Source: PFJX01 sp040751755
GTDB taxonomy: Bacteria; Pseudomonadota; Gammaproteobacteria; Burkholderiales; Thiobacillaceae
Assembly (NCBI GenBank): GCA_040751755.1
Contig: JBFMHC010000035.1
Location: forward strand, 62,001 to 126,000
Reading direction: 5' to 3'
Length of the DNA stretch: 64,000 nt
The notes beneath the pieces are model-generated. The model made no database searches and was not told the origin of the DNA. It saw only the letters and a list, made by a program, of their open reading frames with translations. Positions 16,128-24,122 of the stretch are shown here, piece by piece; within the stretch, counting starts at the first letter, position 1; each line of letters opens with the position of its first letter. The translations under genes and the position numbers were made by a program.

Positions 16128-16721
16128 TCAGTCGCCCCAGCGCTTCATCAGTCGGTGCTCGACCCCGAGCTGATCCAACACCCGCGCCACGACGAAATCC
16201 ACCACTTCCTCCACGCTCCCCGGCCGGTGATAGAAGCCTGGATTCGCCGGCAGGATGACCGCGCCGGCCTCGGCCAGGGCGGTCATGTTGCGCAGGTGGA
16301 TGAGCGAAAACGGGGTCTCGCGCGGCACCAGGATCAGGGGACGGCGCTCCTTCAGCATCACGTCGGCGGCGCGTTCGATCAGGTTGTCGGCGAGGCCGTG
16401 GGCGATGGCGGCGAGGCTGCCCATGCTGCAGGGGCAGACCACCATGGCGTCGGCGGGGTTGGAGCCGGAGGCGGCGGGGGCGAACCACTCCTTTTCGCCG
16501 AAGACGTTCAACTCGCCGCCGGGGAAACGGCCGTGCAACTGCCCGGCGAGGGCGGCGTTGTCGCCAGGCAGAGCGAGGTCCAGCTCCTGTTTGGCGACGA
16601 TGCGCGCGGCCTGCGAGACCAGCAGGTCGACGCGGCAGCCGGCGGCCAGCAGGCACTCCAGCAGGCGCATGCCGTAGGCCATGCCGGAGGCGCCGGTGAG
16701 GGCGAGGGTGACGCGCTTCAT
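16128..16721 (-). CDS. ubiX: Flavin prenyltransferase UbiX
   Basis: A 197-residue flavoprotein of normal length. It begins KRVTLALTGASGMAYGMRLLE (ligand-binding GASG) and has the conserved VVCPCSMGSLAAIAHGLADNLIERAADV and RRPLILVPRETPFSLIHLRNM segments that form the FMN/prenyl site. It attaches a dimethylallyl group to FMN to make the prenyl-FMN cofactor of UbiD decarboxylases, needed for ubiquinone synthesis. It is the last gene of the rapZ - NusG II - Gx - ubiX run; its ATG overlaps the Gx-transporter stop by 4 bases. Confidence 0.95.
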   Translation of the reverse strand: MKRVTLALTGASGMAYGMRLLECLLAAGCRVDLLVSQAARIVAKQELDLALPGDNAALAGQLHGRFPGGELNVFGEKEWFAPAASGSNPADAMVVCPCSMGSLAAIAHGLADNLIERAADVMLKERRPLILVPRETPFSLIHLRNMTALAEAGAVILPANPGFYHRPGSVEEVVDFVVARVLDQLGVEHRLMKRWGD

Positions 16722-17257
16722 GTCGGGGCCGCTTCCTTGTGGGGTTCCCCATATTGGAGCAGATGCGCGGTCGCCAGGCCATTGCCCAGGCCGGTGAGCC
16801 AGGCGGCGGCGAGGAACAGGGGCATGAGGCCGAGCAGGCTGCCGCCCGGCATGAGCCAGAGGTCGACCACCAGGAGCTGGGTGCCGATGTGTGCGAAGGC
16901 GGCGAGCACCGACAGGCCGACCGGGCCGAACCAGCGGCGCGGCAGGTGCATGGCCCAGGCGAGGGTGAGGAGGCTCATCACGCCGCCGCTTGCCGAGAGC
17001 ACGAAGGCGGGGGTGAGGAACTGGCCCAGGGCGAGGGCGCCGGCGACGATGCGCAGCAGCGAGACCCAGGCGGCCATGCGCCAGCCGTGGCGGTAGAGGA
17101 CGATGAGGATGACGATGTTGGCGAGCCCCGGCTTGACGCCCGGGATGGGCAGCGGGATGGCCGCCTCCGCCAGGCTCAGGCCGATCGCCGCGGCGGCGAG
17201 GGTGGCGACGCGGCGGTCGGCGGCGGAGACGGGCAGTTCAATAGTTGAGGGAGTCAT
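16718..17257 (-). CDS. Gx transporter family protein (heptaprenyl diphosphate synthase component I-like)
   Basis: A 179-residue membrane protein with about five hydrophobic segments, starting MTPSTIELPVSAADRRVATL. The motif EAAIPLPIPGVKPGLANIV is the signature of the family first named after component I of heptaprenyl diphosphate synthase and now regarded as an ECF-like Gx transporter. Its start overlaps the end of the NusG-domain-II gene by 20 bases. The pair often travels together, frequently with flavin-handling genes, and here it leads into ubiX. A role in moving a prenyl or flavin precursor is only a guess. Confidence 0.85.
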   Translation of the reverse strand: MTPSTIELPVSAADRRVATLAAAAIGLSLAEAAIPLPIPGVKPGLANIVILIVLYRHGWRMAAWVSLLRIVAGALALGQFLTPAFVLSASGGVMSLLTLAWAMHLPRRWFGPVGLSVLAAFAHIGTQLLVVDLWLMPGGSLLGLMPLFLAAAWLTGLGNGLATAHLLQYGEPHKEAAPT

Positions 17258-17603
17258 AGCCGGCGGCGGCGTTTTCCACGGCGACGCGGTTGGGCAGGCA
17301 GACCGCAGCGCCGCCCGGTGGGATCCAGCCCTGCTTGACGCACAGCTGGCGCGGGCTGGGGTCGGCGGCGACGCGCACGCGGCCATCGCGGATCTCCACG
17401 AGGCTCTCGCCCAGGGGGCCGGTGACGCTGAGGCTGCGGTTGAGGCGCAGGCTGGCCTGTGCGGCGATCTGGCCGTCGACCCGCACGATCACCCGGCCGT
17501 CCAGGCTGTCCGCCTGGTGGCGCCACAGCGCCGCCACCGCCGCCAGGCCCAGGGCCAGGACCAGGACGTCGCCCGGCAGCAGGCCCTTGAGTCGCGGCCT
17601 CAC
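17238..17603 (-). CDS. NusG domain II-containing membrane-anchored protein
   Basis: A 121-residue protein starting at a GTG (17603) that overlaps the rapZ stop as GTGA. One N-terminal hydrophobic segment (GDVLVLALGLAAVAALW) is followed by a small beta-rich extracytoplasmic domain with VIVRVDGQIAAQASL, VTGPLGESLVEIRDGRVRV and CVKQGWIPPGGAAVCLPNR, the two-cysteine ending typical of stand-alone NusG domain II proteins. It has no link to transcription elongation. The stop lies within the Gx-transporter gene, so the two are translationally coupled. Function unknown. Confidence 0.85.
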   Translation of the reverse strand: MRPRLKGLLPGDVLVLALGLAAVAALWRHQADSLDGRVIVRVDGQIAAQASLRLNRSLSVTGPLGESLVEIRDGRVRVAADPSPRQLCVKQGWIPPGGAAVCLPNRVAVENAAAGYDSLNY

Positions 17604-18433
17604 CCCAGTTCCCGGTGCCTGACCAGGACCTGCTGGCTGTCGCGGAAATGGCTGGCCAGGGTCTCGGCGAAGTAGACGGAACGGTGCTGGCCGCCGGTGC
17701 AGCCGAGGCCGACCGTGAAGTAGTGGCGGTTGTCGGCGATGTAGGCGGGCAGCCACTTCGCCACGTAGGCGCGGATGTCCTCCAGCATCTGCCCGACCCG
17801 GGGCTCGGATTCGAGGAAGTCGATGACCGGTGCGTCGCGTCCGGTGAGGGGGCGCAGGTCCGGCTGGTAGTGCGGGTTGGGCAGGCAGCGCACGTCGAAC
17901 ACCAGGTCGGCGTCCATGGGGATGCCGTGCTTGAAGCCGAAGGATTCGAACACCAGGGTGAAGGCCGCGCTGGAGAGGCTCATCAGGTCCTTGATCTGCG
18001 CCCGCAGGGTGTTGGCGGAGAGGTCGCTGGTGTCGATCAGGTGCGCGTTGGCGGAGAGGCCGGCGAGCATCTCGCGCTCCTCGCGGATGCATTCCTCCAG
18101 GGAGCGTTCGCCCGAGGCCAGGGGGTGGCGGCGGCGCGTCTCGGAGAAGCGCTTGACCAGGGTCTCCTCGCGCGCGGTGAGGAACAGGATGCGCACGTCC
18201 ACCACGCCGCGCAGCTCGTCCAGCTCCTCGCGCAGGTCGACGAGGTTGGCGCCGCTGCGCGCGTCGATGCTGACGGCGGTGTCCTTGACGCCATACAGGC
18301 GCAGGTGCTCGACGGTCTCGCGCAGCAGCGGCGCGGGCAGGTTGTCGATGCAGTAGAAGCCGGCGTCCTCCAGCACGTTGAGGGCGACGCTCTTGCCCGA
18401 GCCGGACAGGCCGCTGATCAGCACCAGGCGCAT
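17600..18433 (-). CDS. rapZ: RNase adapter / nucleotide-binding protein RapZ
   Basis: A 277-residue P-loop protein of normal family length, starting MRLVLISGLSGSGKSVALN with Walker A GLSGSGKS at 8-15. The C-terminal domain has the conserved SFGFKHGIPMDADLVFDVR, LPNPHY and GLGCTGGQHRSVYF segments. In E. coli RapZ guides RNase E to the GlmZ sRNA and senses glucosamine-6-phosphate; in betaproteobacteria its role is less clear. The ATG at 18433 overlaps the hprK stop (ATGA), placing it in the hpf-ptsN-hprK-rapZ nitrogen-PTS cluster. Confidence 0.95.
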   Translation of the reverse strand: MRLVLISGLSGSGKSVALNVLEDAGFYCIDNLPAPLLRETVEHLRLYGVKDTAVSIDARSGANLVDLREELDELRGVVDVRILFLTAREETLVKRFSETRRRHPLASGERSLEECIREEREMLAGLSANAHLIDTSDLSANTLRAQIKDLMSLSSAAFTLVFESFGFKHGIPMDADLVFDVRCLPNPHYQPDLRPLTGRDAPVIDFLESEPRVGQMLEDIRAYVAKWLPAYIADNRHYFTVGLGCTGGQHRSVYFAETLASHFRDSQQVLVRHRELG

Positions 18434-19428
18434 CAGTCCGCCTCCGGCGGCGTGCCGCCGGCGATCGCGGCGCGCTGGCGCTCGATGAACTCCACCGAGG
18501 GATTGACGCCGCGTTGCTTGAGGATGTGGTTGCGCACCGCCACCTCCACCAGCACCGCCAGGTTGCGGCCCACCGCCACGGGGATGCGCACCTCGGGCAC
18601 GCCGATGCCGAGGATGGCGCGCTCGCTGGCGTGCATGTCGAGGCGGTCCACCTCGTTCCACTGCTCCGCGAGGGTGAGGTGGATGATCAGCTTGATGTTC
18701 TTGCGCAGCTTCACCGCGCTCTCGCCGAACAGGTGGCGGATGTTGAGCAGTCCCAGGCCGCGCACCTCCATGAAGTCCTGCAGCAGGGGCGGGCAGCGGC
18801 CTTCCACGGTGTCGGGCGAGACCGCGAACACCTCGACCGCGTCGTCCGCGATCAGGCGGTGGCCGCGCGTGATGAGTTCCAGGGCGAGTTCGCTCTTGCC
18901 GATCGCGGGGTCGCCGGTGAGCAGCACGCCGACGCCGGAGACCTCGAGGAACACGCCGTGCAGGATGGTGGAGGGCGCCAGGGCCTGCGTCACCATGTGC
19001 GACATCACCTGCATCAGTGCCGGGCTCTGCTCGGGGGAGGTGAAGAGGGGCGTGTCGGTGCGCTCGGCCGCGTCGATGAGCGGCTGCGGCACCACCTCGC
19101 CGTTGGCGACGACGACGGCGGCCAGCTCGGTGGAGAACAGGTTGTCCACCGCCTGGCACAGGCCCTCGGGCGTGAGGTGGCGCAGGTAGTCCATCTCCGC
19201 GCAGCCGAGCACCTGCACGCGGTTGGGGTGGACGAAGTTGAGGTGGCCGATCAGCGCCAGGGTGGGCTTCTGCACCGTCTCCGAGGTGAGCACGCGCGCG
19301 CCGCCGCGCTGGCCGGCAAGCCAGTTCAGGCGCAGGCGCCCGCCGGCGAGGCGAAACAGCTCAGCGACCGTGAGGTGGGGCTGCGTGATGTGTTCGGCCG
19401 GTTCGGCGGACATGCTCGGCGCGGGCAC
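18433..19428 (-). CDS. hprK: HPr kinase/phosphorylase
   Basis: A 331-residue protein (326 if translation starts at the second Met, MSAEPAEHITQPHL). The N-terminal domain is followed by the catalytic domain with HGVFLEVSGVGVLLTG, the Walker A GDPAIGKS at 172-179 and the HPrK signature EVRGLGLLNIRHLFG. It phosphorylates and dephosphorylates a serine of HPr. In proteobacteria it works in an incomplete phosphotransferase system with PtsN rather than in carbon catabolite repression; HPr itself is not in the window. It abuts ptsN (19429) and overlaps rapZ. Confidence 0.96.
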   Translation of the reverse strand: MPAPSMSAEPAEHITQPHLTVAELFRLAGGRLRLNWLAGQRGGARVLTSETVQKPTLALIGHLNFVHPNRVQVLGCAEMDYLRHLTPEGLCQAVDNLFSTELAAVVVANGEVVPQPLIDAAERTDTPLFTSPEQSPALMQVMSHMVTQALAPSTILHGVFLEVSGVGVLLTGDPAIGKSELALELITRGHRLIADDAVEVFAVSPDTVEGRCPPLLQDFMEVRGLGLLNIRHLFGESAVKLRKNIKLIIHLTLAEQWNEVDRLDMHASERAILGIGVPEVRIPVAVGRNLAVLVEVAVRNHILKQRGVNPSVEFIERQRAAIAGGTPPEAD

Positions 19429-19896
19429 TCAGGGTGTCCACTCGGTGATCAGGCGATGCAGTGCTGCCGCGTCCGGCGCCTTGCGCAGGCGGGCGCGGAA
19501 CTCCGCGTCGGAGAACATGGCCGCCAGTTCGCCGAGGATCTGCAGGTGCACGTCGGTGGCGGCGGCGGGGGCGAGGAGGATGAACACCAGGTCCACCGGC
19601 AGGCTGTCGGGAGAATCGAAATCGATCGGCGCCTTCAGGCGCACGAAGGCGCAGGCGGTGTCCTGCAACTGCTTGATGCGACCGTGCGGGATGGCGATGC
19701 CGTAGCCGAGGCCGGTGGAACCCAGTTTCTCGCGCGAGAAGAGGCTGTCGAACACCTCCTGGGCGCTCACCTTGCGGTCTTCCTGGAACAGTTGCGCGGC
19801 GACCTCGAAGAGGCGTTTCTTGCTTGCCACGTCGACGTCGATCAGGACGTCGGCGGGCTTGAGCAGGGGGGATATGAGATTCATGTTGCGACTCAT
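19429..19896 (-). CDS. ptsN: Nitrogen-PTS EIIA component
   Basis: A 155-residue EIIA-Ntr protein with the phosphoryl-acceptor histidine His71 in GYGIAIPHGRIKQL and the family helix SKKRLFEVAAQLFQED. It regulates potassium transport, nitrogen and envelope functions through its phosphorylation state and does not transport sugar. Gene order rpoN-hpf-ptsN-hprK-rapZ is conserved in betaproteobacteria. Starts MSRNMNLISPLL; an internal Met at position 5 is possible. Confidence 0.96.
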   Translation of the reverse strand: MSRNMNLISPLLKPADVLIDVDVASKKRLFEVAAQLFQEDRKVSAQEVFDSLFSREKLGSTGLGYGIAIPHGRIKQLQDTACAFVRLKAPIDFDSPDSLPVDLVFILLAPAAATDVHLQILGELAAMFSDAEFRARLRKAPDAAALHRLITEWTP

Positions 19897-19949
19897 GACC
19901 CCCTGGCCGGCTTGTGGCCCGCGAGGGGGAAGGTTTGGACCGTGCCGGG

Positions 19950-20282
19950 TTATTCCGCCTCGACGCCCTGGCGCTTCACGCCGCCGGATTCGCGGTGCAC
20001 GTCGCCGGATTTCTCCTTGTGCTTGAGCACCTGGCGGTCGAGTTTGTCGGCGAGGGCGTCGATCGCGGCGTACATGTCGGCGTCGGTGTGCTCGACGTAG
20101 ATGTCCTTGCCGCGGGTGTGCAGGTTCACCTCGGCCTTGTGGACCAGTTTCGACACGGACAGGATCACGGAGACGTCGATCACCTGGTCGAAGTGACGGT
20201 TGATGCGACCCATCTTGTCCTCCACGTAGGCGCGGATGGCGGGGGTCAGCTCCAGGTGGTGGCCGGTGATCGTGAGGTTCAT
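19950..20282 (-). CDS. hpf: Ribosome hibernation promoting factor, short form
   Basis: A 110-residue protein starting MNLTITGHHLELTPAIRAYVEDKM, the common opening of HPF/YfiA proteins, with VILSVSKLVHKAEVNLHTRG and YAAIDALADKLDRQVLKHKEK. The short length shows it lacks the C-terminal dimerisation domain of long HPF, so it would dimerise ribosomes together with RMF or act alone. It lies 22 bases downstream of rpoN, so sigma-54 and hibernation factor are co-expressed. Confidence 0.95.
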   Translation of the reverse strand: MNLTITGHHLELTPAIRAYVEDKMGRINRHFDQVIDVSVILSVSKLVHKAEVNLHTRGKDIYVEHTDADMYAAIDALADKLDRQVLKHKEKSGDVHRESGGVKRQGVEAE

Positions 20283-20304
20283 GGGAACTCCTTGTTGGAT
20301 GCGC

Positions 20305-21735
20305 TCAGAGGGTCTTGCGCTGGTTGGCGGGAGGGATGTTCATCAGTTCGCGGTATTTCGCCACGGTGCGCCGCGCCACGACGAAGCCCTGCTTGCCCAG
20401 CATCTCCGCGATGGCGTTGTCGGACAGGGGTTTGGCCGCGTTCTCGGCGTCGATGAATTGCTTGATCAGGGCCTTGATCGCCGTGCTGGAGGTGGCACCG
20501 CCTTCCTCCGTGGCGAGCGAGCTGCCGAAGAAATACTTGAATTCGAACAGGCCGCGCGGCGTCATCATGTACTTCTGCGTGGTGACGCGCGAGATCGTCG
20601 ACTCGTGCAGGTCCACGGACTCGGCGATCTCCTTCAGGGTGAGGGGGCGCATCGCCACCTCGCCGTGCTCGAAGAACATGCGCTGGCGGTCGACGATGGC
20701 CTGCGACACCTTGAGGATGGTCTCGAAGCGCTGCTGCACGTTCTTGATCAGCCAGCGCGCCTCCTGCAGCTGGCTTGAAAGGCCGCTGCCGCCGTCGCGG
20801 TTGGCGCGCAGGATGCCGGCGTACATCTCGTTGATGCGCAGCTTGGGCACGGCGTCCGGGTTGAGGCTGACCACCCACAGGCCCTTGACCTTCTTCACCA
20901 GCACGTCCGGCACCACGTAGCGCGCGTCCACCTGGGTGTAGGCCGCGCCCGGACGCGGGTTGAGGGAGGTGACCAGCTGGCGCACCTGGAGGAACTGCTG
21001 GTCGCTGAGACCGAGCAGCTTCTTCAGCTTGCCGTATTCGCGCTCCGCCAGCAGGCCGAGGTGCTCCTTCACCAGGGTCTTGGCGATGGCGAGATGGGGC
21101 GTGGCGGTGGGCAGGGCGTTGAGCTGCAGCCACAGGCACTCGCCGAGGTCGCGCGCGCCGACGCCGACCGGCTCGAAGCTCTGCAGCAGCTTCAGCGCGG
21201 TGGTCAGCTCCAGGGGGTCGATCTCCAGTTCCTCGGGCAGCAGTTCGGCCATCTCCTCCAGACTGGTGGTGAGATAGCCATCGTCGTCCAGGGCCTCGAT
21301 CAGCAGCTGCACGAGTTGTCGATCGCGCATCCCCAGCGGGGTCAGGCTGAGCTGGTTGACGAGGTGCTGGTGCAGGCTGTCCTGGTGTGCGTCGGCCTGC
21401 TGGAAGCCGTGTTCGTCGTCGTCGTCGTTGCTGCCGCTGCCGTGCGAGGGCGCGACCGTGCGGTCGCCCCAGGCCATCTCGTCGTAGACCTCGTCGCGCT
21501 CGGGGCTGCTCGACTCCTCGCCGGGGCTGGCGACTTCGCCGTTGCCCCCCTCGCCGGCGGGGCCCTCGAAGCGGTCGGCCCCGTCCAGCCGTTCCAGCAG
21601 GGGGTTCTCCTGCAGCATCTGCGAGATTTCCTGGCTGAGTTCCAGGGTGGACAGCTGCAGCAGGCGGATCGACTGCTGCAGCTGGGGGGTGAGTGTGAGC
21701 TGCTGGTGCAGCTTGAGCTGGAGGCTTTGCTTCAT
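20305..21735 (-). CDS. rpoN: RNA polymerase sigma-54 factor
   Basis: A 476-residue sigma-54. Region I is Gln/Leu-rich (MKQSLQLKLHQQLTLTPQLQ), followed by an acidic linker (about 60-110), the core-binding domain, the helix-turn-helix LKEIAESVDLHESTISRVTT and the invariant RpoN box ARRTVAKYRE near the C-terminus. It directs transcription from -24/-12 promoters with bacterial enhancer-binding activators. It follows lptB by 23 bases, so it lies in a transcription unit with the LPS export genes. Confidence 0.97.
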   Translation of the reverse strand: MKQSLQLKLHQQLTLTPQLQQSIRLLQLSTLELSQEISQMLQENPLLERLDGADRFEGPAGEGGNGEVASPGEESSSPERDEVYDEMAWGDRTVAPSHGSGSNDDDDEHGFQQADAHQDSLHQHLVNQLSLTPLGMRDRQLVQLLIEALDDDGYLTTSLEEMAELLPEELEIDPLELTTALKLLQSFEPVGVGARDLGECLWLQLNALPTATPHLAIAKTLVKEHLGLLAEREYGKLKKLLGLSDQQFLQVRQLVTSLNPRPGAAYTQVDARYVVPDVLVKKVKGLWVVSLNPDAVPKLRINEMYAGILRANRDGGSGLSSQLQEARWLIKNVQQRFETILKVSQAIVDRQRMFFEHGEVAMRPLTLKEIAESVDLHESTISRVTTQKYMMTPRGLFEFKYFFGSSLATEEGGATSSTAIKALIKQFIDAENAAKPLSDNAIAEMLGKQGFVVARRTVAKYRELMNIPPANQRKTL

Positions 21736-21758
21736 GGTGAAGCGGTCAGTGTACGGCG

Positions 21759-22493
21759 TTAGAGCTTGAAGTGCTCTCCAAGGTAGACCTTGCGGACGCT
21801 GTCATTGTAAATGATCTCGTCCGGCGTCCCAGCGGCGAGCACCTGCCCCTCGTTGAGGATGTAGGCGCGGTCGCAGATGCCCAGGGTCTCGCGCACGTTG
21901 TGGTCGGTGATCAGCACGCCGATGCCGCGCTCGGTGAGGAAGCCGACGATCTTCTGGATGTCGATCACGGAAATCGGGTCGATGCCCGCGAAGGGCTCGT
22001 CGAGCAGCACGAAGCGGGGCGAGGTGGCGAGGGCGCGGGCGATTTCGACGCGCCGCCGCTCACCGCCGGACAGCGCGGTGGCGCGGGCGTCGCGCAGGTG
22101 GGTGATGTGCAGGTCGGCGAGCAGGTCGTCGAGGCGGGCATCCAGTTCGTCGCCGCGGTAGCCCTTCAGCTCCAGCAGCGCGGCGATGTTCTCGGCCACG
22201 CTCAGGCGGCGGAAGATCGAGGGCTCCTGCGGCAGGTAGGAGAGGCCGAGACGGGCGCGCCGATAGACCGGCAGGTCGGTGAGCACGCTCTCGGCGCCGT
22301 CCTCCTGCAGCAGGATGCGGCCGGCGTCCGCGCGCACCAGGCCCACCACCATGTAGAAGCAGGTGGTCTTGCCCGCGCCGTTGGGGCCGAGCAGGCCCAC
22401 CACCTCGCCGCTCTCGACGCGGAACGAGGCGTCGGCGACGACCTTGCGCGCCTTGTAGCGCTTGGCGAGGTTCTCTGCGATCAGGGTGGCCAC
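21759..22493 (-). CDS. lptB: LPS export ABC transporter ATP-binding protein LptB
   Basis: A 244-residue ABC ATPase with Walker A GPNGAGKT, signature ALSGGERRRVEIARAL, Walker B FVLLDEPFAGIDP and the switch His in VLITDHNVRETL. Two copies power the LptF/LptG membrane pair (encoded here at 42591-44728) to extract LPS from the inner membrane. Located between lptA (10 bases upstream) and rpoN, the classic lptC-lptA-lptB-rpoN order. Confidence 0.97.
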   Translation of the reverse strand: MATLIAENLAKRYKARKVVADASFRVESGEVVGLLGPNGAGKTTCFYMVVGLVRADAGRILLQEDGAESVLTDLPVYRRARLGLSYLPQEPSIFRRLSVAENIAALLELKGYRGDELDARLDDLLADLHITHLRDARATALSGGERRRVEIARALATSPRFVLLDEPFAGIDPISVIDIQKIVGFLTERGIGVLITDHNVRETLGICDRAYILNEGQVLAAGTPDEIIYNDSVRKVYLGEHFKL

Positions 22494-22503
22494 GGGGGGC
22501 GGC

Positions 22504-23019
22504 TCAGGGCTGCGCGGGGGCGCCGTTGCGCGGCCGGATCACCGCGCGCACGCGCCCGGAGGGGCCGCCGCTGCCGCCCTTGGCCTGGAAGAACTCGCTG
22601 CGGCTGTCGTAGCTGATCTGCTCGCCGCGCAGCTCGTCGATGCCGCGCTTGAGGCGGGCCTGGCCGGCCAGCACGAGCTTGCCGCTGGCGCCGTCGTAGT
22701 CGATGCGCTCCGCCCAGCCCTCGGCGAACTCGCTCGAGGCCTCCATCTTCTGGCGGAAGTAGATCGGCTTGCCGAGAGCGGTGCCGAAGACCTCGCCCTT
22801 GTCGTCCTGGCGCACCTCGATGCGCTCGGCGGTGATCATCAGCGTGCCCTGGGTCATCACCACGTGGCCTTCATAGACCGCCACCTTCTTGATGTCGTCG
22901 ACCTTGACGCTGTCCGCCTCGACGTTGATCGGCTTGCCGCGGTCGGCGCGCTCGGCGTGGGCGGGCGCAGCCAGCGCCACGGCGAGGCATAGCAGGAGGG
23001 CGTTAGCGTGTCTGTTCAT
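22504..23019 (-). CDS. lptA: LPS transport periplasmic protein LptA
   Basis: A 171-residue protein with an N-terminal signal peptide (ALLLCLAVALAAPAHA) and an OstA/LptA jelly-roll core: INVEADSVKVDDIKKVAVYEGHVVMTQGTLMITAERIEV. It forms the periplasmic bridge carrying LPS from LptC to LptD. The gene overlaps lptC by 17 bases and precedes lptB, so all three are coupled. Mature length is close to E. coli LptA. Confidence 0.94.
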   Translation of the reverse strand: MNRHANALLLCLAVALAAPAHAERADRGKPINVEADSVKVDDIKKVAVYEGHVVMTQGTLMITAERIEVRQDDKGEVFGTALGKPIYFRQKMEASSEFAEGWAERIDYDGASGKLVLAGQARLKRGIDELRGEQISYDSRSEFFQAKGGSGGPSGRVRAVIRPRNGAPAQP

Positions 23020-23578
23020 AGTTTCCCCGCACCCCGCCGGAGAGGGTGACTTCCTTGCGTTGGTTGTAGGCCAGCATGCCGCCGGCGCTGATCGTCGACT
23101 GTCCCTGCCGCACCGTGACCGGCTTGTCGGTGCGCATGACGCCCGCGTCCGGGGTGATCCAGAGATAGTCGGTGTCCAGGGTGATCGGCGCCTTCGCGCC
23201 CTGCCCCTGGCGGCTCATGTGCACGTCGCCGAGCAGGTGCACGTGCTGGCCGTTGCTGGAGACCTGGCCGCGCCGCGCGGTGACCTCGACGCGCGCGCTG
23301 TCCTTGTCCAGCACGCTGAATCTCGGCTGTTCCAGCTCCGTGGTGTCATCGTCCAGGTAATGCGTGAGGCGGGCGGCGCTGAGGCGGTGCAGGGGCTGGC
23401 CGGCCTGGTCGAAGGCGAGGGCCTGGAAGTCCTCGACGATGGTGTCCGGCGTGTGTTCGAAGCCGCCGTCGTCGACATGCGCCGGGCGGTGGGTGAGCTG
23501 GTTCAGCCACAGCGCCAGCATCGCCAGCAGCGCGGCGAGGGCCAGCGGCAGCCAGTGGACCTGATGCCCGCCCGTCAT
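23003..23578 (-). CDS. lptC: LPS export protein LptC
   Basis: A 191-residue bitopic inner-membrane protein: one N-terminal anchor (HWLPLALAALLAMLALWL) and a periplasmic LptC beta-jelly-roll with DTIVEDFQALAFDQAGQPLH, DARVEVTARRGQVSSNGQHV and LLGDVHMSR. It receives LPS from LptBFG and hands it to LptA. It starts 8 bases downstream of kdsC and overlaps lptA. Confidence 0.93.
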   Translation of the reverse strand: MTGGHQVHWLPLALAALLAMLALWLNQLTHRPAHVDDGGFEHTPDTIVEDFQALAFDQAGQPLHRLSAARLTHYLDDDTTELEQPRFSVLDKDSARVEVTARRGQVSSNGQHVHLLGDVHMSRQGQGAKAPITLDTDYLWITPDAGVMRTDKPVTVRQGQSTISAGGMLAYNQRKEVTLSGGVRGNYEQTR

Positions 23579-23585
23579 GCCGTCG

Positions 23586-24122
23586 TCACCGGTCGTACAG
23601 GGCCAGTTGCGCCGCCCAGGTGCCCTGCGCCCGCATGATCAGCTCGCAGGCCTCGCGCGCGGCGCCGCGGCCGGCGCCAGCCTGCGTGGTGAAGTGGCAG
23701 CGCGCCTTCACCTCGGCGGGGGCGTCCGGCACGGTGAGCGCGAGGCCGCAACGGCGCAGCACCGGCAGGTCGACGAGGTCGTCGCCCATGTAGGCGATCT
23801 GCCGTGGCTGCAGGCCCTGGTCGCGCAGCAGCGCCTCGAAGGCCTCGAGCTTGTCGTCGGCGCCCTGGAAGATGCGCGTGATGCCGAGGTTGCGTGCGCG
23901 ATGCAGCACCACCTGGGAGGTGCGGCCGGTGATGATGCCGGCCTCCACGCCGCTGGCGCGCAGCATCTTGATGCCGTGGCCGTCGCGCGAGTTGAAGGCC
24001 TTGTACTCCTGGCCGTCGTCGCCATAGAACAGGCTGCCGTCGGTGAGCACGCCGTCGATGTCGAAGACGATCATGCGCACCGCGCGGGCGCGCTCCTCGA
24101 AGCTGGTCTGCGTATCGTTCAT
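23586..24122 (-). CDS. kdsC: 3-deoxy-D-manno-octulosonate 8-phosphate phosphatase
   Basis: A 178-residue HAD-superfamily phosphatase without a cap domain. The nucleophile motif is MIVFDIDGVLTDG (18-30), with KAFNSRDGHGIKML, SGVEAGIITGRTS and the third motif YMGDDLVDLPVL. It removes phosphate from Kdo-8-P, giving Kdo for LPS. The ATG overlaps the kdsD stop by 4 bases, so Kdo synthesis and LPS export form a single run. Confidence 0.96.
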   Translation of the reverse strand: MNDTQTSFEERARAVRMIVFDIDGVLTDGSLFYGDDGQEYKAFNSRDGHGIKMLRASGVEAGIITGRTSQVVLHRARNLGITRIFQGADDKLEAFEALLRDQGLQPRQIAYMGDDLVDLPVLRRCGLALTVPDAPAEVKARCHFTTQAGAGRGAAREACELIMRAQGTWAAQLALYDR

